Part shown: positions 1-8,291 of the stretch, piece by piece
How the letters are laid out: every line of letters starts with the position of its first letter
Numbering within the stretch: the stretch's first letter is position 1
NCBI RefSeq assembly: GCF_019430945.1
Contig: NZ_JAHYCB010000001.1
Coordinates: 558,001 to 622,000, forward strand
Length of the DNA: 64,000 bases
Origin: Neorhizobium populisoli
GTDB lineage: Bacteria; Pseudomonadota; Alphaproteobacteria; Rhizobiales; Rhizobiaceae
Direction: 5' to 3'
Position numbers and translations under genes: made by a program
The notes under the pieces: generated by a model
What the model was told of the DNA's origin: nothing
Database searches by the model: none
Seen by the model: only the letters and a program-made list of their open reading frames with translations

Positions 1-1
1 G

Positions 2-328
2 CTGAAGGAACTCGGCGATCACCCGGATGGCGGCGCGATCACCGTGCGCGACGGCAAATACGGCCCCTATGTCAACTGGGGCAAGGTCAACGCGACCCTG
101 CCGAAGGGCCTCGACCCGCAATCCGTGACGATGGAACAGGCGATGGCCTTCATCATCGAAAAGGGCGGCAAGGCGGCACCGGCCAAGGGGAAGGCAAAGC
201 CAGCCAAGAAGGCGGCGGCGAAGGCCGAGGGCGACACGAAAAAGTCACCCGCCAAGGCTAAGACGACGGCCGCGAAAAAAGCACCCGCAAAGAAAGCGGC
301 CCCGAAGGCGAAGAAGACGGAAACGTGA
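2..328 (+). CDS. topA: DNA topoisomerase I, C-terminal fragment
   Basis: Only the last 108 codons are in the window; the reading frame is open to the left edge, so the true start lies outside. TopA relaxes negatively supercoiled DNA by transient single-strand cleavage. What is visible is the last C-terminal topoisomerase repeat (GGAITVRDGKYGPYVNWGKV, followed by the ATLPKG and SVTMEQA segments) and then a tail of about 40 residues made almost only of Lys, Ala and Pro. A basic Lys/Ala/Pro tail of this kind is common in alphaproteobacterial TopA and probably adds non-specific DNA contact. The catalytic Toprim and Tyr domains are not visible. The stop codon overlaps the GTG start of rnr, so the two genes are probably co-transcribed and translationally coupled. 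Confidence 0.9.
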   Translation: MKELGDHPDGGAITVRDGKYGPYVNWGKVNATLPKGLDPQSVTMEQAMAFIIEKGGKAAPAKGKAKPAKKAAAKAEGDTKKSPAKAKTTAAKKAPAKKAAPKAKKTET

Positions 329-2673
329 GAGAACCACGCGACAGATCGAGACCATCGGATCGGCGCCCGGACAGAGCCGGGCGCGACAAGGCCAATTCCA
401 GCGAAAAGCCGGTGATCATCCATGGCGCCGTTCCGCCGCGCGAAGTGTTGCTGGAATTCATTTCCGACAATCCGGACAAGGCTTCCAAGCGTGAAATCGC
501 CAAGGCTTTTGGCCTGAAAGGCGAGACCCGCGTCGAGCTGAAAGATCTGTTGCGCACACTCGAAGACGACGGCCTTCTCAAGAAGGACCGCAAATCGCTC
601 AGCCGTCCGGGCGCCCTGCCGCCGGTGACGGTGCTCGACATCACCACCCGCGACAAGGACGGAGAACTGATCGGCCGGCCTACGGAATGGCCGGAAGAAC
701 AAGGCGCGGCACCGGCTGTGCTGATCCGCCAGTCTTCCGAGAGCCGCGGTAAGGGCAAAGCGCCTGCCGTCGGCCTCAACGACCGCATCCTCGCGAAGAT
801 CTTTCCGAACAAGGATCGCAGCGGCCCGGCCTATACCGCCCGCGTCATCAAGATCATCGACAAGCGCCGCGGCGCCTCGCTCGGCGTCGTCCACAAGCTT
901 GCCGATGGCGAACTTCGCCTGCTGCCGATCGACCGGCGCGGTGAGGAAATGGTGATCGAGCATGATGGCATCGGCGATGCCAAGGATGGCGATCTGGTCG
1001 AGTCGGAAGTCGTGCGCTCTGGCCGTTTCGGCCTGCCGCGTGCCCGCGTTCTGACGGTTGTCGGTTCGGTGGGCTCGGAAAGGGCGATCTCGATGATTGC
1101 CATCTATGCTCACGGCATTCCCCACATCTTCCCGAAGCAAGTGATGGATGAGGCAGCCGACGCCAAGCCCGCCAGCATGTCGAAGCGCGAAGACTGGCGC
1201 GACGTGCCGCTGATCACCATCGATCCGGCCGACGCCAAGGACCATGACGACGCGGTCTATGCCGAGCTCGACCCCTCGCCCGACAATCCGGACGGCGTGA
1301 TCGTCACCGTGGCGATCGCCGACGTCTCCTGGTATATCCGGCCGAATTCGGCGCTCGACCGCGAGGCGCTGAAGCGTGGCAACTCAGTCTATTTCCCGGA
1401 TCGCGTCGTGCCGATGCTGCCGGAGCGGATTTCCAACGATCTCTGCTCGTTGCGCGAAGGCGAAGACCGGCCGGCGCTCGCCGTGCGCATGACCTTTTCG
1501 AAGGAAGGCCGCAAGGCAGGCCATACCTTCCATCGCATCATGATGAAGAGTGCCGCCAAACTCTCCTATCAGCAGGCTCAGGCGGCGATCGACGGCAAGC
1601 CGGACGACAAGTCGGGGCCGTTGCTCGACACGATCCTGAAGCCGCTCTGGCATGCCTATGGCGTGCTGAAGCGCGGCCGCGACCGTCGCCAGCCGCTCGA
1701 ACTCGACATGCCGGAGCGCAAGATTCTTCTGAAGCCCGACGGCACGGTCGATCGCGTGCATGTGCCAGAGCGGCTCGACGCGCACAAGCTCATCGAAGAG
1801 ATGATGATCCAGGCGAACGTCGCCGCGGCGGAAACGCTGGAGAAGAAAAAGCAGACGCTGATCTACCGCATCCATGACGGCCCGTCGCTTGCCAAACAGG
1901 AGACGCTGCGCGAATTCCTGGCCACATTGGGCATTCCCATGGCCAAGGGCGGCCAGATGCGCTCCAACTCCTTCAATGGCATCCTGTCGAAGGCGGAAGG
2001 CACTGCCCATCAGGTGATGGTCAACGAGATGGTGCTGCGCTCCCAGAGCCAGGCGATCTACAGCCCGGACAATATCGGCCATTTCGGCCTCAACCTGATG
2101 AAATATGCGCATTTCACCTCACCGATCCGCCGTTATGCCGACTTGATCGTGCATCGTGCGCTGGTTGGTTCGCTGGGGCTCGGCGAAGGTGGCATCACGC
2201 CAGACGAGGAAGCGCAGCTCGACGATATTTCGGCGGAAATCTCGACCTTCGAGCGGCGTGCGATGGCGGCCGAGCGCGATACGATCAACCGGCTGATCGC
2301 GCACCATCTTTCGGAAAAGATCGGCGAGGAATTCGAAGGCCGCGTGTCCGGTGTGACCAAGGCGGGACTTTTTGTCTCGCTGCCGACCTATGGTGCGGAC
2401 GGATTCATCCCTATATCCACGCTCGGCAACGACTACTTCATCTACGACGAGGCGCATCAGGCGCTTTCGGGTGAGAAGTCGGGTCTCGGTTATCAGATCG
2501 GCGATTCGGTCGATGTCCGGCTCAAGGCGGCCATACCGCTCGCCGGCTCTCTGACATTCGAGATGCTGAGCGAAGGCAAGAAGCTGCCGACTGCGACTCG
2601 CTCGTTCCACAAATCGGGGCGGCGCGGCCGCCCGACGCCAGGAACACGGCCTCCCAGAGGTCGAAGGAGATAG
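325..2673 (+). CDS. rnr: Ribonuclease R
   Basis: RNase R is a processive 3'-5' exoribonuclease of the RNB/RNase II family that degrades structured RNA, including mRNA decay intermediates and defective rRNA. The 782-residue product shows an N-terminal winged-helix segment (about 30-90), cold-shock-like domains, the RNB catalytic signature ITIDPADAKDHDDAVY near residue 300 with its metal-binding Asp residues, and a C-terminal S1 domain (EFEGRVSGVTKAGLFVSL, about 675-755). A basic Arg/Gly-rich tail ends the protein. The start is GTG at 325, which overlaps the topA stop by four bases; no ATG occurs nearby in frame, so GTG is preferred. The DUF983 gene follows after two bases, which suggests one transcript. 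Confidence 0.95.
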   Translation: MREPRDRSRPSDRRPDRAGRDKANSSEKPVIIHGAVPPREVLLEFISDNPDKASKREIAKAFGLKGETRVELKDLLRTLEDDGLLKKDRKSLSRPGALPPVTVLDITTRDKDGELIGRPTEWPEEQGAAPAVLIRQSSESRGKGKAPAVGLNDRILAKIFPNKDRSGPAYTARVIKIIDKRRGASLGVVHKLADGELRLLPIDRRGEEMVIEHDGIGDAKDGDLVESEVVRSGRFGLPRARVLTVVGSVGSERAISMIAIYAHGIPHIFPKQVMDEAADAKPASMSKREDWRDVPLITIDPADAKDHDDAVYAELDPSPDNPDGVIVTVAIADVSWYIRPNSALDREALKRGNSVYFPDRVVPMLPERISNDLCSLREGEDRPALAVRMTFSKEGRKAGHTFHRIMMKSAAKLSYQQAQAAIDGKPDDKSGPLLDTILKPLWHAYGVLKRGRDRRQPLELDMPERKILLKPDGTVDRVHVPERLDAHKLIEEMMIQANVAAAETLEKKKQTLIYRIHDGPSLAKQETLREFLATLGIPMAKGGQMRSNSFNGILSKAEGTAHQVMVNEMVLRSQSQAIYSPDNIGHFGLNLMKYAHFTSPIRRYADLIVHRALVGSLGLGEGGITPDEEAQLDDISAEISTFERRAMAAERDTINRLIAHHLSEKIGEEFEGRVSGVTKAGLFVSLPTYGADGFIPISTLGNDYFIYDEAHQALSGEKSGLGYQIGDSVDVRLKAAIPLAGSLTFEMLSEGKKLPTATRSFHKSGRRGRPTPGTRPPRGRRR

Positions 2674-2675
2674 GA

Positions 2676-3164
2676 ATGCAGGGCCAGGGGCAAAGTCAGG
2701 TTGAGGGCAACGGCGACACGGTGGTTCGGTTCGGCGGCGACGCGAAAACCGAACGCCCTCTCGGCCGCTCGATCAAGCGCGGCATGCTTTGCCGCTGCCC
2801 GAACTGCGGTGAAGGCCGCCTGTTTCGCGCCTTCCTGAAGCCGGTCGATACCTGCGCCGTTTGTGGCGAGGAGATATTCCACCAGCGCGCTGACGACCTG
2901 CCGGCTTATCTCGTCATCGTCGTCGTCGGCCACGTGCTGATGACCGGCTATATGCTGACCGACATGGTGCTGCGCGTCTCGCCCTGGGTTCATCTCGCCA
3001 TCTGGGTGCCGCTTGCGGTGCTGGCGGCACTTGTGACCATCCAGCCGATCAAGGGCGGCGTGATCGGCCTGCAATGGGCCTATCGCATGCACGGTTTCAG
3101 TGGCCATGAGGACGACGCCATCGAGCCGATCGCCAAGCCGCGCCAGAACGAGCCGACGGCATGA
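2676..3164 (+). CDS. DUF983 family membrane protein
   Basis: This 162-residue protein matches the DUF983 family, whose function is not known. After a hydrophilic N-terminus of about 35 residues it has two Cys pairs, CRCPNC (about 45-50) and CAVCG (about 66-70), that look like a zinc ribbon. Two hydrophobic segments follow, with the family-typical ADDLPAYLVI motif ahead of the first. In alphaproteobacteria DUF983 genes often lie near cytochrome oxidase or RNA-metabolism genes. Here the gene sits two bases after rnr and overlaps the NUDIX gene by four bases (ATGA), so it is part of the rnr operon. Confidence 0.85.
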   Translation: MQGQGQSQVEGNGDTVVRFGGDAKTERPLGRSIKRGMLCRCPNCGEGRLFRAFLKPVDTCAVCGEEIFHQRADDLPAYLVIVVVGHVLMTGYMLTDMVLRVSPWVHLAIWVPLAVLAALVTIQPIKGGVIGLQWAYRMHGFSGHEDDAIEPIAKPRQNEPTA

Positions 3165-3850
3165 CGTCCTCTGAAGAGGAACACGTCCCGTCCGCCATGG
3201 ACGCGCTGAAGCACGCCCGCATTGCCGGCGTGAAGCCTAAGGACGCAGCTTCTCTGATACTGATCGACCGATCCGGCGGCGGCCCCCGTGTTCTGGTCGG
3301 AAAGCGCGGCAGCGCGCATGTGTTCATGCCGGATGTCTATGTCTTTCCGGGTGGGCGGCGCGATCCCAAGGACTACGCCCTGCCCTTCGCCGCCGATCTC
3401 GACCCGCAAGTGACGGAAAAGCTTCTCGCCGGCGGGTCGGCGCGTATGGGACACAGCCGCGCCCGCGCACTGGCCCTGACCGCGCTACGCGAGCTTCGTG
3501 AAGAGACCGGCCTGTCGATCGCAGACGGCGCCCCCAACCTTTCCCGTCTTCGCTACGTTGCGCGGGCGATTACGCCACCTGGCAACGTTCGCCGCTTCGA
3601 TACCCGGTTCTTCCTGGCGTTTCTGGACGAAACAGGCTTCGACGTAAACCATCTGACCGATTCTAACGAGCTTCAGGACCTCCGCTGGCTTGACATCCAG
3701 GGCCTTTCCAGTCTGAAACTCCCGGCCATTACCAAGACGGTACTGGAGGATGTCAGGGGCCTGATGGACACCGATCCCGCCCTGCCGTTCGGAAGCCCTG
3801 TCAACTTCTACTTCATGCGTCGTGGACAGTTCGTCCGCAGCCGACTGTAA
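3161..3850 (+). CDS. NUDIX hydrolase
   Basis: NUDIX enzymes hydrolyse nucleoside diphosphates linked to another moiety, such as dNTPs, ADP-ribose, NADH or CoA. The catalytic core RELREETGL is present near residue 110 and supplies the metal-binding glutamates. The glycine/glutamate half of the classical Nudix box (GX5E) is not well conserved: the segment before it is ARALALTAL. This pattern is seen in the longer NUDT19/CoA-type relatives, so the substrate cannot be assigned. VYVFPGGRRDPKD lies upstream at about 54-66. The length, 229 residues, fits this branch. The start overlaps the end of the DUF983 gene. Confidence 0.85.
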   Translation: MTSSEEEHVPSAMDALKHARIAGVKPKDAASLILIDRSGGGPRVLVGKRGSAHVFMPDVYVFPGGRRDPKDYALPFAADLDPQVTEKLLAGGSARMGHSRARALALTALRELREETGLSIADGAPNLSRLRYVARAITPPGNVRRFDTRFFLAFLDETGFDVNHLTDSNELQDLRWLDIQGLSSLKLPAITKTVLEDVRGLMDTDPALPFGSPVNFYFMRRGQFVRSRL

Positions 3851-3860
3851 GGAACATTGA

Positions 3861-5048
3861 ATGCCTCAGCCGACGACCGACGCCAACGGTCATGTGGAGC
3901 ATATCCATTGGCCGTCGCTGATCGCCGCCATATCCGCCATCAGCGCCGTTGGCATCGCCATCGGCCTGGGCCTGCCGCTGCTGAGCATCATCCTTGAGAA
4001 CAAGCTCAAGGTTTCCTCGACGCTGATCGGCCTCAATGCCGCCATGGCAGGCGTCGCTTCGATGATCGCCGCTCCCATCACCACCAAGCTTGCGCATGAC
4101 TTTGGCGTGGCGCAGGTCATGATGGCGGCGGTGGTGATCGCCGCGGCAAGCGCCATGGGTTTCTATTACGCAGACCAGTTCTGGATGTGGTTCCCGCTGC
4201 GCTTCACCTTCCACGGCGCCACCACAACGCTGTTCATTCTGTCGGAATTCTGGATCAACGAAGCCGCGCCGCCGAGGCGCCGGGGGCTGGTGCTCGGGAT
4301 CTACGCAACCGTGCTGGCCATCGGCTTCGCCGTCGGCCCATTGATTTTCTCGGCGCTGGGCAGCGAGGGCATCTATCCGTTCCTGACCGGTGCGGCGATC
4401 ATCATGCTGGCGGTCATCCCGATCTTCATTGCGCGACACGAGAGCCCGGTTATCGACACCAAGCCGGATCGCCACTTCTTCCACTACATATTCCTGGTCC
4501 CGACAGCCACCGCCGCCGTCTTCGCCTTTGGCGCCGTTTCGTCCGGCGGGCTGTCGCTGTTTCCGATCTACGCGCTGCGTGAGCAGCTCAGCGAAGCACA
4601 GGCAGCGGTTCTGCTGACGGTGATGGGAATCGGCAACATGGCCTTCCAGATCCCGCTCGGCCTCTATTCCGACCGCCTGAAGGACCGACGACCGCTTCTG
4701 GCCGCGATGGCCGTGCTCGGCGTGCTTGGCTCGCTCGCGCTGCCCTACCTGATCGATCACTGGATCATGATGGCGGTTATCCTGTTTTTCTGGGGCGGCT
4801 GCGTCTCGGGCCTTTATACGGTCGGCCTGGCGCATCTCGGCGCGCGGCTGAGCGGTCCCGACCTGGCGGCGGCCAATGCGGCCTTCATCTTCTGCTATGC
4901 GGTCGGCACTGTTGCCGGTCCGCAGAGCATCGGTGCGGCCATGGATGTGGGCGGAAATGACGGTTACGCCTGGGCTCTGGCCGGTTTCTTCGGCTTTTAC
5001 GTGGTAGTTTCCCTTTGCCGGGTAATTTTCCGATCAAAACGAGGTTGA
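3861..5048 (+). CDS. MFS transporter
   Basis: A 395-residue integral membrane protein with about 12 hydrophobic segments in two halves of six and a central hydrophilic loop near residues 190-205, as in the major facilitator superfamily. The loop between helices 8 and 9 has the MFS-like motif GLYSDRLKDRRP, equivalent to the conserved G-x-x-x-D-R-x-G-R-R loop. The closest recalled type is the YcaD-like group of small MFS permeases, whose substrates are mostly unknown. An AAGGA Shine-Dalgarno lies eight bases before the ATG. The gene follows the NUDIX gene by ten bases and is probably the last gene of the rnr operon. Confidence 0.85.
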   Translation: MPQPTTDANGHVEHIHWPSLIAAISAISAVGIAIGLGLPLLSIILENKLKVSSTLIGLNAAMAGVASMIAAPITTKLAHDFGVAQVMMAAVVIAAASAMGFYYADQFWMWFPLRFTFHGATTTLFILSEFWINEAAPPRRRGLVLGIYATVLAIGFAVGPLIFSALGSEGIYPFLTGAAIIMLAVIPIFIARHESPVIDTKPDRHFFHYIFLVPTATAAVFAFGAVSSGGLSLFPIYALREQLSEAQAAVLLTVMGIGNMAFQIPLGLYSDRLKDRRPLLAAMAVLGVLGSLALPYLIDHWIMMAVILFFWGGCVSGLYTVGLAHLGARLSGPDLAAANAAFIFCYAVGTVAGPQSIGAAMDVGGNDGYAWALAGFFGFYVVVSLCRVIFRSKRG

Positions 5049-5072
5049 CTTTTCGGGCGTGATTTGTAATTT
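5045..5072 (+). promoter_or_regulatory. Candidate sigma-70 promoter of rpmG
   Basis: TTGACT (5045-5050) and TAATTT (5067-5072) are separated by 16 bases and lie about 65 bases upstream of the rpmG start. The -35 hexamer overlaps the stop codon of the MFS gene. The match to the consensus is good, but no transcription start is known. Confidence 0.5.
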
Positions 5073-5138
5073 CGCGCCACGTTTCGCCGTGGGCCCCACC
5101 GCGTTCACGGCTTTCATTTTTCTTAGAGGCAGAACACC

Positions 5139-5306
5139 ATGGCGAAAGCTACGACCATCAAGATCAAGCTGCTGTCGACGGCTGACACCGGTTTCTTCTA
5201 CGTCACCACGAAGAACAGCCGCACGATGACCGACAAGATGACCAAGACCAAGTACGATCCGGTCGCGAAGAAGCATGTCGAGTTCAAGGAAACCAAGATC
5301 AAGTAA
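5139..5306 (+). CDS. rpmG: 50S ribosomal protein L33
   Basis: A 55-residue basic protein that begins [18 protein letters not shown] and ends FKETKIK. It matches the proteobacterial L33 family over its full length, including the conserved [11 protein letters not shown] segment. L33 is a small protein of the large ribosomal subunit near the E site. The Cys pairs of the zinc-binding form are absent, so this is the zinc-independent (C-minus) type, as is usual in rhizobia. A GAGG Shine-Dalgarno element precedes the ATG. A good promoter lies upstream and a strong terminator 25 bases downstream, so the gene can be transcribed alone. Confidence 0.97.
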   Translation: MAKATTIKIKLLSTADTGFFYVTTKNSRTMTDKMTKTKYDPVAKKHVEFKETKIK

Positions 5307-5330
5307 GACTTGATCGACAGGTTTTGTCGG

Positions 5331-5366
5331 AAGGCGCCGCCCGACTGGGTCCGGCGCCTTTTTATT
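5331..5366 (+). terminator. Rho-independent terminator of rpmG
   Basis: Stem AAGGCGCC (5331-5338) pairs with GGCGCCTT (5353-5360) across a 14-base loop and runs into a T-rich tract (TTTTATTT). It lies 25 bases after the rpmG stop. Confidence 0.85.
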
Positions 5367-5417
5367 TGGTTATTTTTAAGGTGTCCTGTGATCCAAAATG
5401 GGACATAGTGCGTAGAA

Positions 5418-5456
5418 ACAAAAAAGCGCCGCTCCAGAGCTTCTGAAGCGGCGCTT
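5418..5456 (-). terminator. Rho-independent terminator of the sRNA candidate
   Basis: Ten-base-pair stem AAGCGCCGCT (5424-5433) with AGCGGCGCTT (5447-5456). Read on the minus strand it is followed by a T run interrupted by a single G and more T. No minus-strand protein gene ends nearby, so it must serve a non-coding transcript. Confidence 0.8.
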
Positions 5457-5600
5457 TCAAATGGGGGTCGACCAGCCTGCAATCACGGCACGAGGAACCG
5501 CTTTGGTATGCCTGCCAGTCGACCGACCCCACGACCCAGGAGATGCGGCGGACCTGAGCATCATGGGGTATCGGCGTCCCTCTCGGGAACCTTTTGTTTG
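5418..5600 (-). ncRNA. Candidate small RNA (alpha-r9 / Smr9C-like by position)
   Basis: The minus strand here has no plausible coding frame but shows RNA-like structure. A long-range stem joins GGGGTCG with CGACCCC (near 5525-5535 and 5463-5470 on the + strand), with internal hairpins between. A strong intrinsic terminator ends it: the stem at 5424-5433/5447-5456 is followed on the minus strand by seven or more T. The neighbourhood, between rpmG and pleD, is where I recall the Sinorhizobium sRNA Smr9C (family alpha-r9) being placed. That assignment rests on memory of the context, not on an alignment. The 5' end is uncertain and could lie between 5565 and 5610. Confidence 0.6.
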
Positions 5601-5717
5601 CTGAGGTCAAAATTGCGCAAAACGGGAAGAAAATCAACAGATTCTTAATCCCATACCGCATGACCTTCGGTTATTGGTTAAAATTCGCATCGACAAACGG
5701 CATTTGACGACTTTTCT

Positions 5718-5731
5718 TTGATCTAAATCAA
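5718..5731. promoter_or_regulatory. Perfect FNR/FixK-type box (TTGAT-N4-ATCAA)
   Basis: The palindrome TTGATCTAAATCAA matches the FNR/FixK/FnrN consensus exactly. It sits in the long gap between rpmG and pleD, which converge on it, so no protein gene starts next to it. TACTTT at 5752-5757 would put a + strand start about 40 bases from the box centre, close to the -41.5 geometry of FNR-activated promoters. The sRNA candidate on the minus strand begins more than 100 bases away, which fits less well. Confidence 0.55.
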
Positions 5732-6091
5732 AAGATGTTCTTAGGTTACGGTACTTTTTATTTCGCTTAAACACTCAGAAACGCTTTGCAAGCCTGAAGC
5801 ATATCTTGGTGGAAGGCCGTCTCTAATCTCAAGCCATGCAAAAACATCAATGCTAAAATCATCAGCTATTCTGTAGACTGCGCATAATCGCCGCGCGCTG
5901 ATACATTCGATTTTTCTTGAATGCGCTGCGGCAAGAGATTTTCGCCCGCATTATTCACGAAAACTCTTCCCTTACTTCGCACCCGCAAAAAGTTGTCGGC
6001 AACCAAAAATGGCCACCTGCAAACGGCGTTATCCACAACTGAACCGGTAAAATTGACCGGCGATCTATTATTTTAGAATTAAATGATTCTC
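5732..6091. other. Intergenic, A/T-rich, no coding gene seen
   Basis: No frame here looks like a protein. The stretch is A/T-rich and ends with a weak hairpin (CCGGT/ACCGG near 6045-6061) followed by mixed T residues. It could carry a + strand RNA started from the FNR/FixK box just upstream; this is a guess. Confidence 0.4.
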
Positions 6092-7462
6092 TTACGCAGC
6101 AGCGGCCACGACCCGGTTTCGGCCGTTATTCTTCGCTTCGTAGAGCGCGCGGTCAGCCTGCTTCAGAAGCTGCTCCGGCGTTTCGGCGCCTGACGTGTTG
6201 CAGGAGATCCCGAGCGACGCCGTGATGTTCAGCATCTTGCCCGCCGTCTTCAAATGAAACGGGAAGCTTTCAACGATGCCACGCAGCCGTTCGGCAATGG
6301 CGGCCGCGGCCGCAGCATCCGTATCCGGCATGACGACGACGAATTCTTCGCCACCATACCGGCATGCGAGATCCGCTCCCCGCACCGTGGAGCGGATGCG
6401 GGCGGCAAATTCCTTCAGCACTTCGTCACCGGCATCATGGCCATAGGTATCGTTGACCGATTTGAAGCGGTCGATATCCGTGATGCAGAGCGAGAGCGGA
6501 CGGCCGCGGGCAGCGGCGCGGTTGAACAGAACCTTCAGATGGTTGTCGAGATAACGGCGATTGTTGAGACCGGTCAGGCCATCCGTCACCGCAAGCTCGA
6601 TCGTCTGGCGCACGCTGGTGCGCAGGCGGTCGTTATAACGCTTGCGCTTGATCTGGGTCAGCACGCGCGCCACCAGTTCATTGGGATCGATCGGGCGGAC
6701 GATATAATCGTTCACCCCGAGATCGAGCGCCCGGACGATGATTTCGTCGGCTCCCATTTCCGTCACCAGCAGCAGCGGAAGGAAGCGGGTGCGCTCCAGA
6801 GAACGCAGCTGCGAGCATAGCCGGAGCGGATCGTAGTCCTCGAAATTGGCATTGACGATCACAAGGTCGACCGGGTTTTCCGCAGCCTCGAAAAGCGCGG
6901 CCTGCGGGTCCGACATGGCAATGACTTCGGCAACCGGCTTCAGCGCCTTTATGATGCGCTCCTGCGAGCTTGCGCGGCCGTCGACCAGCAAGACCTGGGA
7001 AGTCTCGTCACGGCCGTCCAGCCCCTTCAGGATGTCTTCCAGGGCGATATTGTTGGCGGTGTCGGCACGAATGCGCAATTCGTCGCTCAGCGTCTTCAGC
7101 CGCACGAGGCTTTTGACGCGGGAGATGAGCTGCAGGTCGTTGACCGGCTTCGTCAGAAAGTCGTCGGCACCAGCCTTTAGGCCGCGCACGCGATCGGAAG
7201 GCCGGTCGAGCGCGGTTACCATGACGACCGGGATATGGGCGGTTCGCGGATTGGCCTTCAGCCGCTCGCAGACCTCGAAACCATCGATACCAGGCATCAT
7301 GATGTCGAGCAGGATCAGATCGACATGCGTATTGTCGCAGATCGCCAGCGCCTTGTAGCCGTCATCGGCCGTCAACACGTCGAAATATTCGGCCAGAAGC
7401 CGCGCTTCGAGCAGCTTCACGTTGGCCGGGATATCGTCGACTACAAGGATACGCGCCGTCAT
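6092..7462 (-). CDS. pleD: Response regulator diguanylate cyclase PleD
   Basis: PleD makes cyclic di-GMP from two GTP and, in Caulobacter and rhizobia, links the cell-cycle phosphorelay to motility and surface attachment. The 456 residues follow the PleD layout: REC1 (1-120, with phospho-acceptor Asp in LILLDIMMPG near 53), REC2 (about 155-280, divergent) and a C-terminal GGDEF domain. The active-site loop is RYGGEEFVVV. An RGAD motif five residues before it is the inhibitory I-site (RxxD), so product feedback is expected. The gene lies 15 bases downstream of divK, which encodes a regulator of the kinases that phosphorylate PleD, and the two form a conserved operon. Confidence 0.96.
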   Translation of the reverse strand: MTARILVVDDIPANVKLLEARLLAEYFDVLTADDGYKALAICDNTHVDLILLDIMMPGIDGFEVCERLKANPRTAHIPVVMVTALDRPSDRVRGLKAGADDFLTKPVNDLQLISRVKSLVRLKTLSDELRIRADTANNIALEDILKGLDGRDETSQVLLVDGRASSQERIIKALKPVAEVIAMSDPQAALFEAAENPVDLVIVNANFEDYDPLRLCSQLRSLERTRFLPLLLVTEMGADEIIVRALDLGVNDYIVRPIDPNELVARVLTQIKRKRYNDRLRTSVRQTIELAVTDGLTGLNNRRYLDNHLKVLFNRAAARGRPLSLCITDIDRFKSVNDTYGHDAGDEVLKEFAARIRSTVRGADLACRYGGEEFVVVMPDTDAAAAAAIAERLRGIVESFPFHLKTAGKMLNITASLGISCNTSGAETPEQLLKQADRALYEAKNNGRNRVVAAAA

Positions 7463-7477
7463 GCCGCCCCTTTAACC

Positions 7478-7849
7478 TCACGCATCGCCGAGATAGGTCT
7501 TGATGGTTTCGATGAATTTCGGCACCGAGATCGGCTTGGAAACATAAGCCTCGCAGCCGCCCTGGCGGATACGCTCCTCGTCGCCCTTCATCGCAAAAGC
7601 CGTCACCGCGATCACCGGAATGATGTGCAGTTCGTCGTCTTCCTTCAGCCACTTGGTGACTTCGAGGCCGGAGACCTCGGGAAGCTGGATATCCATGAGG
7701 ATGAGGTCGGGACGATGCTTGCGCGCGAGATCAAGCGCTTCCATGCCGTTGCGGGTCTGGATGGTATCGTATCCCGATGCTTCGATCAGGTCGCGGAAGA
7801 GCTTCATGTTCAGCTCGTTGTCCTCGACGATCATGACCCGTTTGGGCAT
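7478..7849 (-). CDS. divK: Single-domain response regulator DivK
   Basis: A 123-residue protein that is only a receiver domain. It has the acidic pair in VEDNELN (near 8-9), phospho-acceptor Asp in [10 protein letters not shown] (near 53), the Thr/Ser switch in VIAVTAFAM and the conserved Lys in VSKPI (near 104). DivK is the essential cell-cycle response regulator that feeds back on the DivJ, PleC and CckA kinases and so controls CtrA. Position directly upstream of pleD is conserved across Caulobacter and rhizobia and supports the name. Confidence 0.95.
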   Translation of the reverse strand: MPKRVMIVEDNELNMKLFRDLIEASGYDTIQTRNGMEALDLARKHRPDLILMDIQLPEVSGLEVTKWLKEDDELHIIPVIAVTAFAMKGDEERIRQGGCEAYVSKPISVPKFIETIKTYLGDA

Positions 7850-7893
7850 GGTGATGCGTTCCTTAAATCCCGCCTTGCAAGCGTGCCTTCAGT

Positions 7894-7922
7894 CTATAAG
7901 CTCCCGGAACAGTCGATTCCAA
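7894..7922 (-). promoter_or_regulatory. Candidate promoter of divK-pleD
   Basis: On the minus strand TTGGAA (7917-7922) and TTATAG (7894-7899) are spaced by exactly 17 bases, about 45 bases upstream of the divK start. Both hexamers match four of six consensus positions. Confidence 0.45.
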
Positions 7923-7981
7923 GGAGCCCCTCTCAGGCAGGGTAAGGCTATTTGGTTGAAGAAAAGGTAACTTGACGGACA

Positions 7982-8278
7982 ATGCGGCGCGAACCGACAA
8001 ATCTCGCAGGCAATGCGGCTCATGCGGAAGAAACGGCCGGCGCCATTCTGGGCTGGCTGGCGAACGAACCCGACATGTTCGGACGCTTCCTGGCTCTCTC
8101 AGGTGTCCAGCCGAACCAGCTTCGGACCGCGGTGAACGATCCGGGCTTTCTGGCCGGCATGATCGACTTCCTGATGGAGCATGAACCCACTCTGCTCGCC
8201 TTCTGCGAAGCGACGGGCACAAAGCCGGAAGCCGTGGCTGCGGCTTCGCGCCATTATTCCGGCCCCGTCGACTATTAA
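7982..8278 (+). CDS. DUF3572 family protein
   Basis: A 98-residue protein without signal peptide or membrane segment. The core (EETAGAILGWLANEPDMFGRFLALSG, followed by a region ending in a run of helices) matches the DUF3572 family, which is restricted to alphaproteobacteria and has no known function. It is predicted to be all helical. The gene is followed after 13 bases by the HAD-like gene, with which it probably forms an operon that diverges from divK. Confidence 0.8.
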   Translation: MRREPTNLAGNAAHAEETAGAILGWLANEPDMFGRFLALSGVQPNQLRTAVNDPGFLAGMIDFLMEHEPTLLAFCEATGTKPEAVAAASRHYSGPVDY

Positions 8279-8291
8279 GCCGGATTTTACG

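Noticed and set aside
67..1245. 392-codon minus-strand frame opposite topA and rnr
   Set aside because: Spans the junction of two real genes on the other strand and has shadow-like composition.
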